Part shown: one piece after another, positions 1 to 9,410 of the stretch
Layout of the letters: each line of letters begins with the position of its first letter
How positions within the stretch are numbered: the stretch's first letter is position 1
Source of the DNA: Saprospiraceae bacterium
GTDB taxonomy: Bacteria; Bacteroidota; Bacteroidia; Chitinophagales; Saprospiraceae
Reading direction: 5' to 3'
Length of the DNA: 64,000 nt
Assembly (NCBI GenBank): GCA_016711125.1
Contig: JADJTQ010000001.1
Location: 1,488,001 to 1,552,000 of the forward strand
Program-made: the position numbers and the translations under genes
Notes under the pieces: generated by a model
What the model was told of the DNA's origin: nothing
What the model saw: only the letters and a program-made list of their open reading frames with translations
Databases searched by the model: none

Positions 1-19
1 TGCGTATTTTAAAACCTAA

Positions 20-472
20 ATGTCAATGAAAGTACGATCGATTATGACAGATGTGGTAAAGTCGGTCCATGTTAATACGGGGCTACTTGCCATCAAGGAT
101 ATTTTTGAAACAAATGATTTTCATCATATGCCTGTTTTGGATGATAAAAGAAAGGTTGTCGGTATGATCAGCCGTCTTGATTATCACTTAGTGTTGGATC
201 ACTTCACGATTTTTCGAGTCGATAAAGCACGTCGTACTAACGATCGTTTCTTGGGGGCATTAATAGCCAAGGACGTTATGAGTAAAAATCTAGCTACGAT
301 CGACCCGGATACTGATATTGCCGAGGCCAATAAAGTGTTTTTGGAAAATCTCCTTCATGCATTACCCGTTGTCGAACATGGTGAACTTATTGGCATCATC
401 ACTACCCATGATGTTTTAAAGCATTATTCCGAGATGCTGCTTGGGCAGAAAAAGATTCAGAGGGGGCATTGA
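20..472 (+). CDS. CBS-domain pair protein
   Basis: A 150-residue protein made almost entirely of two CBS domains (about residues 4-60 and 84-142). The repeated pattern of an SIMT or DVMS entry motif, a hydrophobic strand ending in HMPVLDD or ALPVVEH, and a VVGMIS or LIGIIT strand is visible in both halves. CBS pairs bind adenosyl ligands (AMP, ATP, SAM) and act as energy-state sensors. With no catalytic domain attached, this one probably regulates a partner protein in trans. The start at 20 has an alternative Met at 26 that fits the family slightly better. It converges on the DUF983 gene, with stop codons separated by one base. The partner is unknown. Confidence 0.88.
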   Translation: MSMKVRSIMTDVVKSVHVNTGLLAIKDIFETNDFHHMPVLDDKRKVVGMISRLDYHLVLDHFTIFRVDKARRTNDRFLGALIAKDVMSKNLATIDPDTDIAEANKVFLENLLHALPVVEHGELIGIITTHDVLKHYSEMLLGQKKIQRGH

Positions 473-473
473 T

Positions 474-860
474 TCAGATATCTGTGCTGGTCTCAGCGGT
501 AGCACTAGGTTTGTATTTTACAAAAAAATGAATCCACAGAGAGCGGCTGAGTCTAAAAATCAGATTGTGGATCAAGATTGCCAGGACCGCTACTGCAATC
601 AACGTCTGTGTAACCGTCCAGCCCAATCCAAAGGCCAGTCCCAGACCGACAATGATGAAAATCCAAGCAGTAAGAATATAGGAGATAAACATAGCGCCAT
701 AATAAAACCCTGGCTCTGGTTCGTAATTCTGATGACAACTGTCGCAGGCTGGTTTCATCTTATAAGCATTTGCAAGGGTATAGGGCTGCACAAACAAGGA
801 TCCCTTTCTACATCTGGGACAAGTCATACTTGAAATGCTTGCCAATTTTGATTTTGCCAC
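474..860 (-). CDS. DUF983 family membrane protein
   Basis: A 128-residue protein of the DUF983 type. An N-terminal CPRCRKG zinc-ribbon half (about residue 14) is followed by CDSCH near residue 39, giving a four-Cys metal-binding pattern. Two hydrophobic helices follow (about residues 56-78 and 83-103). The PEPGFYYGAMFISY segment is characteristic of the family in Bacteroidota. Function is unknown; it is an inner-membrane protein with a small cytoplasmic zinc ribbon. Met12, directly before the first CxxC, is an alternative start. It is convergent with the CBS gene. A 130-residue open frame on the other strand here is only its shadow. Confidence 0.85.
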   Translation of the reverse strand: MAKSKLASISSMTCPRCRKGSLFVQPYTLANAYKMKPACDSCHQNYEPEPGFYYGAMFISYILTAWIFIIVGLGLAFGLGWTVTQTLIAVAVLAILIHNLIFRLSRSLWIHFFVKYKPSATAETSTDI

Positions 861-980
861 TTCAATTAACTATTTTGGTTCGGTATCAAAGATACAAATA
901 GCCCTTTAGACTCAGGTGATTTTGGTCACCATTGAAACTTGAAAACCTACCTATGCATTAAGTGGTCACTTTAGAGGACC

Positions 981-1154
981 TCACAGGGCTTTTGTTAAAA
1001 AGCTGAGATTGGAGACCTCGTAAAACCCAGCCTCCACCCTTCTGATGAAGGCTTTCTTGGGTATGATGGAAGTCGAAGATTTATTGTCAAATTTTACCAT
1101 ATATCCAGTGGGCAATTCTTGCAAAATGGTTATGGTTACGTTTTGATCAATCAT
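981..1154 (-). CDS. small hypothetical protein, 57 aa
   Basis: A short open frame in the 578-base gap between the DUF983 gene and clpB. The product begins MIDQNVTITILQELPTGY and continues with a basic, aromatic segment (IPKKAFIRRVEAGF). It has a plausible globular composition, with alternating hydrophobic strands and no low-complexity sequence. I recognise no family. No Shine-Dalgarno site is visible, which is normal for this phylum. The rest of the gap holds only the clpB terminator. It could be a real small protein or chance. Confidence 0.4.
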   Translation of the reverse strand: MIDQNVTITILQELPTGYMVKFDNKSSTSIIPKKAFIRRVEAGFYEVSNLSFLTKAL

Positions 1155-1263
1155 TTAGTCAGACTTAGAAGTGAGAAAAATAGAATGGCCAGGGAAGACC
1201 TAATATGATTAAAGATATGAAAAAATCATCAATTATCCGGAATTCATGATACAGTAAACCAGA

Positions 1264-1306
1264 AAATAAAAATGATAGCCAGCAAGTTGAGACTCCCGGC
1301 TATCAT
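1264..1306 (-). terminator. Rho-independent terminator of clpB
   Basis: On the minus strand a 9-bp perfect stem (1298-1306 pairs with 1272-1280, arm ATGATAGCC) with a 17-base loop is followed by a T-rich tract (TTTTTATTTT). It lies about 130 bases past the clpB stop, so it plausibly ends that transcript. Confidence 0.55.
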
Positions 1307-1438
1307 AATTGTTGCTTCTATTTGATGTATTTAAGAAACCAAACCATATTTGATCGATAGTTCTCGGCACCTATTCGATCGAGTGGGTCTTATGGTCACT
1401 AGTCTGACTTCTAAACCCTGGCTTCCTTGGGTTGCCGA

Positions 1439-4056
1439 CTAAACAACTACCCCATTTTCTTTTTTAATGGGAGGCCGAAATATCAACCCCTCATCAAAGG
1501 CATCTAATACGACTACACTGTTTGGTCTTACTTTTTGTAGCAATAGCTGTTTTGAAAGTTCGTTTAAGACCTTTTTTTGAATGAATCTTTTTACCGGTCT
1601 TGCTCCGAACTGAGGGTCAAATCCTTGATCAGCAATAAATTGTATGGCTTCAGGGGTTGCCTGCAAGGTTATGCCTTGTTTTTCAACAATGCCTTCCAAT
1701 TGCCGGAGTTGCAGTTTGACAATGGCATGGAGGTGCGTCAAGGTAAGCGGTTGAAACATGACGATGTCGTCGATCCGATTGAGAAACTCAGGTCTGAGTG
1801 ACTGTTTTAGTCGTTCAAAAAGTAGCGTTTCGGTTTTCTCCAAGATCATCTCTTTATTGGCTTCGGTCAGATTGACAAACTCAGACTGAATAATGTCAGA
1901 ACCAATATTGGATGTCATGATAATAATCGTATTCTTAAAATTGGCCATCCTGCCCTTATTGTCAGTTAGTCTGCCGTCATCAAGTACCTGAAGGAGAATA
2001 TTAAAAACATCGGGATGAGCTTTCTCAATTTCATCAAGTAACACGACAGAGTAAGGCTTGCGTCTGACTGCTTCAGTGAGTTGCCCGCCTTCATCATAAC
2101 CAACATATCCCGGAGGTGCTCCTACCAAACGACTTACTGAGTGCCGTTCCTGATATTCACTCATATCAATTCGCGTCATCATATTTTCGTCATCAAAGAG
2201 AAACTCGGCCAGTGCTTTGGCTAGTTCGGTTTTACCCACTCCGGTTGTACCCAAAAAAAGGAACGATCCGATCGGTCGTTTTTCATCACCCAGTCCCGTT
2301 CGGTTGCGTCTGATAGCATCGGCAACGGCAGCGACTGCTTCATCTTGCCCCACGACACGTTGGTGTATTTCTGCCTCGAGGTTGATCAACTTATCTCTTT
2401 CGCTCTGTAACATCCGGGTCACCGGTATACCAGTCCATTTACTGACGATTTCAGCTATGTCTTCAGCATCTACTTCTTCCTTGACTAACTGACCTCCCTT
2501 CTCCTGAATGTCTGCGAGCTGGCCATTGTATTGTTTCAGTCTGCCTTCAGCCTCAGGTATCTTTCCGTATTGAATTTCAGCAACATCACTAAATTTGCCT
2601 TCACGTTCCAACTGCCTGGCCTCCACTTTTAATTCTTCAATCTCTTGTTTTGCCTTTTGGATTCCGAGCACGATTTCACGTTCGCTTTCCCATTGTGCTT
2701 TTAACTCATTTCTCTTTTCTTCCAGATTGGCAAGGTCTTCGTTAATTCTCGAGATCTCCGAATCATCCTTCTCACGTTTCATGGCCTCACGCTCGATCTC
2801 CAATTGTCTGATCCTGCGCTCTGCTTCATCCAGTTCTTCAGGCATGCTATTCATCTCCAGCCGGAGACGAGCAGCTGCTTCATCAATCAGGTCTATTGCT
2901 TTGTCCGGTAAAAATCGATCAGTAATATACCGGTGACTAAGTTGCACGGAGGCTACAATTGCCTCATCTTTTATATTGATTTTATGATGTGTTTCATACC
3001 GCTCTTTAAGGCCCCTCAAGATACTGATTGCATCGTCTTCATTGGGTTCGTCAACGAGCACGATCTGAAAGCGTCTTTCCAGAGCTTTATCTTTCTCAAA
3101 GTGTTTTTGATACTCAGTCAGCGTCGTGGCACCTATGGCTCTCAAGTCGCCTCTGGCCAGGGCTGGTTTCAGAATGTTGGCTGCATCCATGGCTCCCTGG
3201 CCGCCACCTGCACCTACCAATGTGTGGATTTCGTCAATGAATAAAATAACCCCTCCATCGGCATCGGTCACCTCTTTTACGACTGCTTTCAGTCGTTCTT
3301 CAAATTCTCCCTTGTATTTGGCACCGGCGATGAGGGCACCCATATCCAGAGAATATATTTGTTTGTCCAATAGATCATCGGGCACATCTCCATTAACAAT
3401 TCTGTGCGCGAGTCCCTCGATGATGGCAGTCTTACCTACTCCTGGCTCACCGATTAGTATAGGATTATTTTTGGTTCGACGAGCAAGTATGTGAAGTACT
3501 CGTCTGATCTCCTCTTCGCGGCCGATGACTGGGTCAAGTTTTCCGCTTTTTGCCTTCTCGTTGAGGGCTACTGCGTATTTGGACAGCGCCTGGTAGGTCT
3601 CTTCAGCACTATGACTCGTGACTTTTGAGCCCTTACGCAGATCTTGAATGCCCATCATGAGGTCTTTTTTATTGAGCCCCTGATCTCTAAGTAGTTGGCC
3701 TACATTGTCTTTCGTAAGTACCAGAGCAATAAGGAGCAACTCTAACGACACATAGTCATCGCCGACCTCTTTCATTAGGGAGTTGGCTTTTGCAATACAC
3801 CATTGACTTCTCGCGTCAGATACGGTGAGCTTTCTCCGGAGACTTTTGGGAGGGCGCTTAAAATTTTATCCAATCCCTGTTCGATAGTGGTCAGGCTGGC
3901 TGCTGATTTCTTGATCAGAAATGGCGTGATGTTTTCATCAACCAGCAAAATCCCTTTCAACAAATGTGCCGTGTCAATCGCCTGATGTTGCAAATCAGCA
4001 GCCACTTGTTGAGCTTGCTGGATGGCTTCCTGTGATTTTATGGTTAGGTGATTCAT
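1439..4056 (-). CDS. clpB: ATP-dependent chaperone ClpB (one frameshift)
   Basis: ClpB disaggregase, which works with DnaK/GrpE to resolubilise aggregated proteins as a cytoplasmic hexamer. In order: a Clp_N repeat (residues about 1-140), AAA1 with Walker A GEPGVGKT (about residue 203) and VILFIDEIHTLVGAG, a coiled-coil middle domain rich in Glu, Lys and Arg (about 400-520), AAA2 with GTTGVGKT, and a C-terminal D2-small domain with FLNRIDDIVMFQPL. Joined length is about 872 residues, normal for ClpB. The frame breaks at about 3790: after VLQK the reading continues one frame over as ANSLMKEVGDDYVSLE, so one A appears missing from a short A run. The start at 4056 (MNHLTIKSQEAI) matches the family; an upstream Met at 4101 is less likely. 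A consensus error is more likely than a real mutation. Confidence 0.93.
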
Positions 4057-4253
4057 AATCTTATTTACATTTTTACCCCGCACGGTCAGTTGGCGAAGCA
4101 TTTCATGTACATCAAGCTGAATACCAATCTATTAAATCAGACATTTGGGCATGTTAAATAGTGAGATTAACGCCAGGTTGGCATTTTTTCCAGGGGAGGT
4201 ATGCCACTTTGTCTTGCCCTTTGCAGAGCATTGAACGATTCGGATTCCACGGC

Positions 4254-4463
4254 TTATTTCCTCACGCAGAGATTGCTGAGTTCGCAAAGGTTTATTTTCA
4301 AAAGGCGGAATAGACCCGCCGCTACAGTTGTGGCTTCCGGCATCGGACTTCGGGCTTCTCACTTATTTCTTTTCGCAGAGATTGCTGAGTTCGCAAAGGT
4401 TTTTTTTCAAACGGAGGAATAGATCCGCTGCTACAGTTCTTACTTCCAGCATCGGACTTCGGT
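4254..4463. repeat. Tandem intergenic repeat, two ~100-bp units
   Basis: Two imperfect direct copies with a period of 109 bases (about 4254-4353 and 4363-4463). Both run from TTATTTC through CGCAGAGATTGCTGAG and GTTCGCAAAGGTTT to a GC-rich stem-loop core (GGCGG...CCGCCGCTACAG) and end in GCATCGGACTTCGG. Short variants of the CATCGGACTTCGG phrase recur up to about 4600. The 570-base gap upstream of clpB holds nothing else that I can support. Confidence 0.7.
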
Positions 4464-4626
4464 CTTTTTATTGCACTACTTAAGCAATTCTTGATGCCTT
4501 ACTTTGGTCTTCGGACTTCGGTCGTCCGGCTTACCCTTAACCAATCACCTACTTATACTACCTGACACCCGGCATCCGGCATCCGTCATCGGGCTGATTA
4601 CCCCTAGCAGAGACAGGAAAAATCAT

Positions 4627-5691
4627 CTAGATGCCAAAAGTTGAAAGGTATTTTCGCAATGAGGAAAGCTGTCTATCGGTGCCCAATACAATAAAACTAG
4701 TGCCTTCCGCGAGTCTGATATCCGGATTGGGATTGACGATAAAACTTCCATCATGTTGTTTGAATCCGATGATATTAGCGCCGGTATTTTTGCGAATCTC
4801 TAGTTCTCGAATCGATTTATTCCGGCAGGCTAAAGACATTTGATTGTATTCTAATTCTTCAAAGCCAATATCAGATTCAAACTCATTCGAGATAAATGAA
4901 AAAAATTCGACCGTGCCCGGTTTGGAAATCAATGTTGCCATATAAAAGCCTCCAAGTCGATCGGGCATTATAACGTGATTGGCTCCTGCCATGCGGAGTT
5001 TTTTTTCTGTTCGATGATCTTTGGTTGAAGAAATGATGTTGAGAGAAGGATTTAATTGCCTGGCAGACATCACTGTAAACAGATTGTCGGTGTCGTCAGA
5101 AAGGGTAGTAATTAATGCCCTGGCCCGGTGAATATGTGCTTTCTCCAAAGCATCTTCCGAAGTCACATCAGATTCCAGATAAAGGATCTTCTCCTGGCTA
5201 TGCTGGATTTCTTCTATTTTTTTTGGATCATGATCAATCACAATAAATGGTATATCGTGGGCAAGTAGATTTTCAGATATTTCACGGCCATATCTACCAT
5301 AGCCGCATACAATTATATGGTCTTTCATCTTTGCAATATGACGTTGTATCGTACGTAAATGGAGGTTATTAAAAAGCTCTCCTTCTAGAACCAGAGATGT
5401 AAATGTAGAAAGAGAATAGGCAAAAATTCCTACGTTAAAAAGAATCAGTAGAGTGGTGAAAAGTTGTCCGTTGGGACTTAAAGGTCGAACCTCCGAAAAC
5501 CCCACGGTCGATATGGTAATTACGGTCATGTAGAAAGCTTCGCGGAATGTGTAGTCTTCCAGAATGATGAAGCCGGTAATTCCCATCAATATTCCAAAGG
5601 TAATCATGAAAAGGGCCAGCTTGTAATTAAGGTACCCTCCTTTATACCGGTGCAGGCCAAGATTCCCATCCCAATCCATCATTTTAGCCAC
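4627..5691 (-). CDS. TrkA/RCK-domain potassium channel protein
   Basis: A 354-residue two-TM potassium channel with a cytoplasmic RCK region. Membrane helices lie at about residues 24-44 and 76-97, with a pore loop and a TISTVGFSEV selectivity filter at about 58-68 (TVGF where many channels have TVGYG). The TrkA_N Rossmann domain starts at KDHIIVCGYGRYGREI (GxGxxG at about 130-135), with acidic IDHDPKK after the second strand for NAD or nucleotide binding. A TrkA_C domain fills about 265-354. It probably gates K+ flux in response to a bound ligand. Its start overlaps the end of the upstream DUF559-like gene by 8 bases, so the two are co-transcribed. Confidence 0.9.
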   Translation of the reverse strand: MAKMMDWDGNLGLHRYKGGYLNYKLALFMITFGILMGITGFIILEDYTFREAFYMTVITISTVGFSEVRPLSPNGQLFTTLLILFNVGIFAYSLSTFTSLVLEGELFNNLHLRTIQRHIAKMKDHIIVCGYGRYGREISENLLAHDIPFIVIDHDPKKIEEIQHSQEKILYLESDVTSEDALEKAHIHRARALITTLSDDTDNLFTVMSARQLNPSLNIISSTKDHRTEKKLRMAGANHVIMPDRLGGFYMATLISKPGTVEFFSFISNEFESDIGFEELEYNQMSLACRNKSIRELEIRKNTGANIIGFKQHDGSFIVNPNPDIRLAEGTSFIVLGTDRQLSSLRKYLSTFGI

Positions 5692-6067
5692 AGTGGAATC
5701 TGATTAATGAGGTAAATTCTTGGTCTAGAAAAGAGACAGTTGCATCAAAAGCAGTAAGAATCTCTTCAGAAGACAATGCAATTATTTGATAACCGGCATC
5801 TTTTAGGCGGGTATTGATAATCGGAGTCAAAAGTCGATTGGTGGATTTAAGACCGGGAGGTTCGACACAGATGCCAAATTTGACTTCCCTACAAAGAAAG
5901 TCTATTGGAACACCAGCTATGATCTCGTTTCGAGTGAACTTGTAGGCATAGAACTGTTTGTCAGATAATAAAAGGTTCCAAAGTTTTTCTTTACCGCTTC
6001 CCTGACCTGAGAATGCTGAATCTATTGGTTTTGACACATCTAATCTCTTTACACAAAGAAACAGCAT
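5684..6067 (-). CDS. Divergent DUF559-family protein (VSR-like nuclease fold)
   Basis: A 127-residue protein resembling the DUF559 group of very-short-patch-repair-like endonucleases. It has the EKLWNLLLSDKQFYAYKFTRNEII entry region, then VPIDFLCREVKFGICVE, where the family normally has the strand carrying its catalytic acid and the ELDG motif. Here the latter reads CVEPPG, so the usual Asp is not visible. The C-terminal part (LKDAGYQIIALSSEEIL) matches the family's last strand and helix. Nuclease activity is doubtful. It overlaps the downstream channel gene by 8 bases. An unrelated short protein is possible but the pattern is fairly convincing. Confidence 0.6.
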   Translation of the reverse strand: MLFLCVKRLDVSKPIDSAFSGQGSGKEKLWNLLLSDKQFYAYKFTRNEIIAGVPIDFLCREVKFGICVEPPGLKSTNRLLTPIINTRLKDAGYQIIALSSEEILTAFDATVSFLDQEFTSLIRFHCG

Positions 6068-6380
6068 TTAGCGATGATAAAAAACTTTCCCTGGGGTTTG
6101 AATGCCGGGTTAATTTTTGACGACATACCGGACACTCACTTAGATCCTATTAATTCTTGTTATTCAGAACTAGTGTAGTGACATGTAAACAAGTTTGATA
6201 CTATATTTATTTGGGAATCGCAACACTAGTCGTCCCACCATGTGCCGTGCAAAATGCTCTGCATATAGAATCGACTAAAACGGGCATATGACCGAAAGAC
6301 TTTCTGAAGACGTTGTGAAAAATCACCGGAACAATTGTTCAGGAATAAAGACTTTCTGTTGAGCATACTGAAGTGCTTTC
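6068..6380. other. Intergenic, no feature seen
   Basis: About 310 bases between two minus-strand genes. I find no convincing open frame, RNA gene or terminator. It should contain the promoter for the DUF559/channel pair, but no clear TAnnTTTG box stands out. Confidence 0.4.
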
Positions 6381-6689
6381 TCAGATATTTATATAGATTG
6401 ATGGTGTGACCTGGTCTTTTTCAGGCACTCTGGTAATAAAAAAAGATACGGCACCCTCACGATCCAGAGCAGTAATCAATGATAGATTTAATATCCGTTT
6501 TGAATTTTTAAACAAGGCTGTAAATCGCCAGCTATTTGATTGGGCTATTCTTCCATAAGTTATACTTTCTAGATGAAATCCAAATTTTTGAAAATCCGGA
6601 TAGATCTTCGATGCCTGCTCCTGAAACGCTGTCCAGCGGTTGAACAACCGTTCGGCCATCGGACTTTTATGTTCAACCATGAGTGTCAT
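6381..6689 (-). CDS. Hypothetical protein, 102 aa
   Basis: An unrecognised 102-residue protein with no signal peptide or membrane helix. The first half is predicted helical (ERLFNRWTAFQEQASKIYPDF) and the second half has alternating strands (SWRFTALFKNSKRILNLSLI and a VSFFITRVP stretch). Base composition resembles its neighbours. It stands alone, with 313 bases upstream of its stop and about 200 after its start, divergent from the aminotransferase. The small alpha/beta layout could be a single compact domain. No function is proposed. Confidence 0.5.
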   Translation of the reverse strand: MTLMVEHKSPMAERLFNRWTAFQEQASKIYPDFQKFGFHLESITYGRIAQSNSWRFTALFKNSKRILNLSLITALDREGAVSFFITRVPEKDQVTPSIYINI

Positions 6690-6896
6690 CTGAAGTAGCT
6701 TCTTATTATTTGAACGTGCCTTATCAGGAAATTGCTCTGATCATGAGCCTATTTTTTTTTGAAATTACATTATTTGATCGGATGATGTCGATTATTTGTC
6801 GATTTGAAGCATTCTTCTTTTAACCTGACTACCGATGACCTCATGTAAGGCTCGTCATATTTTCTTATATTCATGGCCATCATAAAGTGAATTTAT

Positions 6897-8008
6897 ATGG
6901 GTCAAATAAATAGACGAAACTGGTTGAGGCTGACTAGTCTGGCGGGTTCTGCATCACTTCTTAGTCCTTTAAAGGCACACACAAATGGTCTCACGGTCTA
7001 TCAGTCACCGGTCAATGGTGCTGCGCGATTAAGCTCAAATGAAAATCCGTTTGGACCATCTAAGACAGTGCGTGAAGCATTGATCGCTGGATTTGATGAG
7101 GGTTGCCGATATCCTTTTGGAAAAGTACAGGAATTGATAAAGGAGCTTGCCAAAAAAGAGGGAGTTGAGCCGGAGCAAATTGTGGTAACAGGGGGATCTA
7201 CTGAAGGATTGAAAGCCACGGGACTGACCTATGGTGTTCATGGTGGTGAGGTAATCAGCCCAGACCCAACCTATATGTCATTGCTCTCCTATGCGCAGCA
7301 ATTTGGGGCCTTTATAAACCGGGTACCCCTTAATGATAACCTGGAACACGACTTAGACGAAATGGAAAAAAGGGTTAGTCATCAGACCAAATTGGTATTT
7401 ATCTGTAACCCGAATAATCCCACAGGCACTATTATCCCCGCTGGTAAAATCAGGGATTTTTGTCAAAGCTTATCACAACGCACCGTGGTTTTTTCAGATG
7501 AAGCTTATGGAGATTTTATCACTGACAAGGGTTATCCTTCGATGGTGTCCCTGGTTAAGGAAGGTGCCAATGTGGTTGTATCAAGGACATTTTCGAAAGT
7601 ATATGGGCTAGCGGGATTACGGCTAGGATACCTGATCGCCAGGGCTGACATTGCCGAACGTATACGGCCCAATGTAATGGCAAATACCAATATGCTGGCC
7701 ATTTATGCTGCGTTGGCTGCCTTACAAGATCAGACCTTTTATGACTTTAGTCTCCAGAAAAATGATGAAGGTAAAGCCTATATCTATGGGGTATTGGATG
7801 ATCTTGGTCTGAAGTATATCAAGTCACACACCAATTTTGTGTTCTTCCATACCGGCAGGCCAATTCAAAAGTTGGTTACCCAAATGAGTGATAAAGGAGT
7901 CCAAGTAGGACGACCTTTTCCTCCCTTACCGATTGGTGTCGAATCAGTACCGGTAAAATGGATGATTTGCAACGATTTGGTGAGGCTTTGAGAGAAGTGA
8001 TGGGTTGA
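6897..8008 (+). CDS. Exported HisC-like class I/II aminotransferase (frameshift near C-terminus)
   Basis: A PLP-dependent fold-type I aminotransferase of the histidinol-phosphate aminotransferase group. Visible features are LSSNENPFGPS near the N-terminus of the mature part, FICNPNNPTG (PLP-binding Asn), SDEAYGDF, the Schiff-base Lys in SRTFSKVYGLAG and the arginine in GLRLGY. Unlike biosynthetic HisC it has an N-terminal leader with a twin-arginine motif (NRRNWLRL) and a hydrophobic stretch, so it is probably exported by Tat. The frame breaks at about 7930: after RPFPPL the family C-terminus (DWCRISTGKMDDLQRFGEAL) continues in another frame to a stop at 8006-8008, consistent with one missing C. 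The substrate is unknown. Confidence 0.85.
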
Positions 8009-8013
8009 GGAGT

Positions 8014-8218
8014 CACCCTCTTTCGCCAAGGCTTCGGCGGGCGGGGGAAGACCGAAGTCGGTTAGTCAAGTAGTTAAGTAGGTGGTTGGTTAAGTAGAGC
8101 CAGAAGCCCGAAGCGGGGAGTCAGAGTTGTAGCGGCGGATCTACTACGCCGTTTTGAAGATATATCCGAAGACACCCTCCTTCGAACAGGCTTCGGCGGG
8201 CGGGGGAGGACCGAAATC
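8014..8218. repeat. Intergenic repeat pair plus inverted copy of the 4.3-kb element
   Basis: Two direct 46-base near-identical copies (8014-8059 and 8173-8218) share CTTCGGCGGGCGGGGGA and a following GACCGAA. Between them, 8127-8160 (GTTGTAGCGGCGGATCTA through CGCCGTTTTGAA) is an inverted version of the GC-rich core found at about 4300-4330. The region upstream of recF is otherwise empty. Confidence 0.65.
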
Positions 8219-8279
8219 AGAAGTCAAGATCCCTGGCCAACGAAGGAGGTAACAAGCAAGAATATAGAACAGGCCAAAA

Positions 8280-9398
8280 ATGGTACTTTTGCGCTTAAAG
8301 CACCATGAGTTGTACTTAAAGTCTATTTCTCTCCACCATTTCAAAAGTTATCGGCAGGCAAATTTCGATTTTTCACCTCATCTCAACGTAATCTTTGGAG
8401 GCAACGGAGTCGGAAAGACCAATCTCTTAGATGCCATTTTTGCTCTGGCAATGACTAAGAGTAATTTTGCGATAACCGATCAGCAACTCATCAATGATAA
8501 AGAAGATTTTTTCCGTTTGCAAGGGGTGGTGAGCAAAAGGAACGAACCTTATAAGCTTGTACTTAAATTACAGAGGGGAAAGAAAAAAGCGATTGAAAAA
8601 GATGGCTCAACCATTGCCAAGGCACTGGACCATATTGGATTTATGCCGGTTGTAATGATTACTCCCGACGATTTGAATCTGATTAATGCATCAAATAGTG
8701 AGCGTCGGAAATTGGCTGACACGACTCTATCGCAAGTGCATCACGACTATCTTGAAAGTCTGGTGATTTACAACCGGCTACTGAAACAAAGAAATACGTT
8801 ATTAAAATCATGGCAGGAGCGAGGCACTTTCGATGCGATCCTGTTAGAAACCTACGATTTGAAAATGGATGGACCGGCTAAGGTCGTCCATCAATACCGA
8901 GGTGACTTTTTTAGGCAATTACTGGACAGGTTACAATATTATTATGAGATCTTATGCCAAGGCAATGAGTCGGTTGACCTGTTGTACCAGTCAGAGATGA
9001 CTCAAAGTACCTTCTCTAACCTTTGCCGTAAGAATTTGACCAGAGACCGATCTAGTGCCAGGACCAATTCCGGAGTGCATCGTGATTCAGTCGATTGTAT
9101 GATCAATGGCAGAGACGCAAGGACTTATGCTTCGCAGGGGCAAAAGAAAAGTTTGGTTTTTGCTATAAAGTTGGCTCAATTGGACTATATGCGTGATCGT
9201 TTACAAGATTCACCTCTGATGCTACTCGATGACGTTTTTGATAAACTTGACCAATACCGGGTCGATCGCTTGTTGAGCATTATATTAAGTGATACCTTTG
9301 GTCAGGTGTTTATAACGGATACACAGTGGCAACGAATTGCTAAGATGCTTGATGCATATGCTGTTGATATTCAGAAGATTGAGATCAAGGGAGTTTAA
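8280..9398 (+). CDS. recF: DNA replication/repair protein RecF
   Basis: RecF is the ATPase that, with RecO and RecR, loads RecA at single-strand gaps. The 372-residue protein has Walker A GGNGVGKTNLLDAI (about residue 40), the ABC-type signature YASQGQKKSLVFAIKLAQ and Walker B LMLLDDVFDKLD. Length is normal for the family. The family start (YLKSISLHHFKSY) suggests that a TTG at 8310 may be the true start; the ATG at 8280 adds ten residues. The DciA-like gene follows after a 12-base gap, the usual recF-DUF721 pairing in Bacteroidota. Confidence 0.95.
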   Translation: MVLLRLKHHELYLKSISLHHFKSYRQANFDFSPHLNVIFGGNGVGKTNLLDAIFALAMTKSNFAITDQQLINDKEDFFRLQGVVSKRNEPYKLVLKLQRGKKKAIEKDGSTIAKALDHIGFMPVVMITPDDLNLINASNSERRKLADTTLSQVHHDYLESLVIYNRLLKQRNTLLKSWQERGTFDAILLETYDLKMDGPAKVVHQYRGDFFRQLLDRLQYYYEILCQGNESVDLLYQSEMTQSTFSNLCRKNLTRDRSSARTNSGVHRDSVDCMINGRDARTYASQGQKKSLVFAIKLAQLDYMRDRLQDSPLMLLDDVFDKLDQYRVDRLLSIILSDTFGQVFITDTQWQRIAKMLDAYAVDIQKIEIKGV

Positions 9399-9410
9399 TC
9401 ACTGGAATTT

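Noticed and set aside
441..833. 130-codon plus-strand frame over the DUF983 gene
   Set aside because: The minus-strand DUF983 protein has zinc-ribbon Cys and two membrane helices; the plus frame is low in normal composition and overlaps the CBS gene end.
2595..2936. Ser-rich 113-codon frame antisense to the ClpB coiled coil
   Set aside because: Ser-rich antisense frames are expected opposite Glu/Lys-rich coiled coils; no independent evidence.
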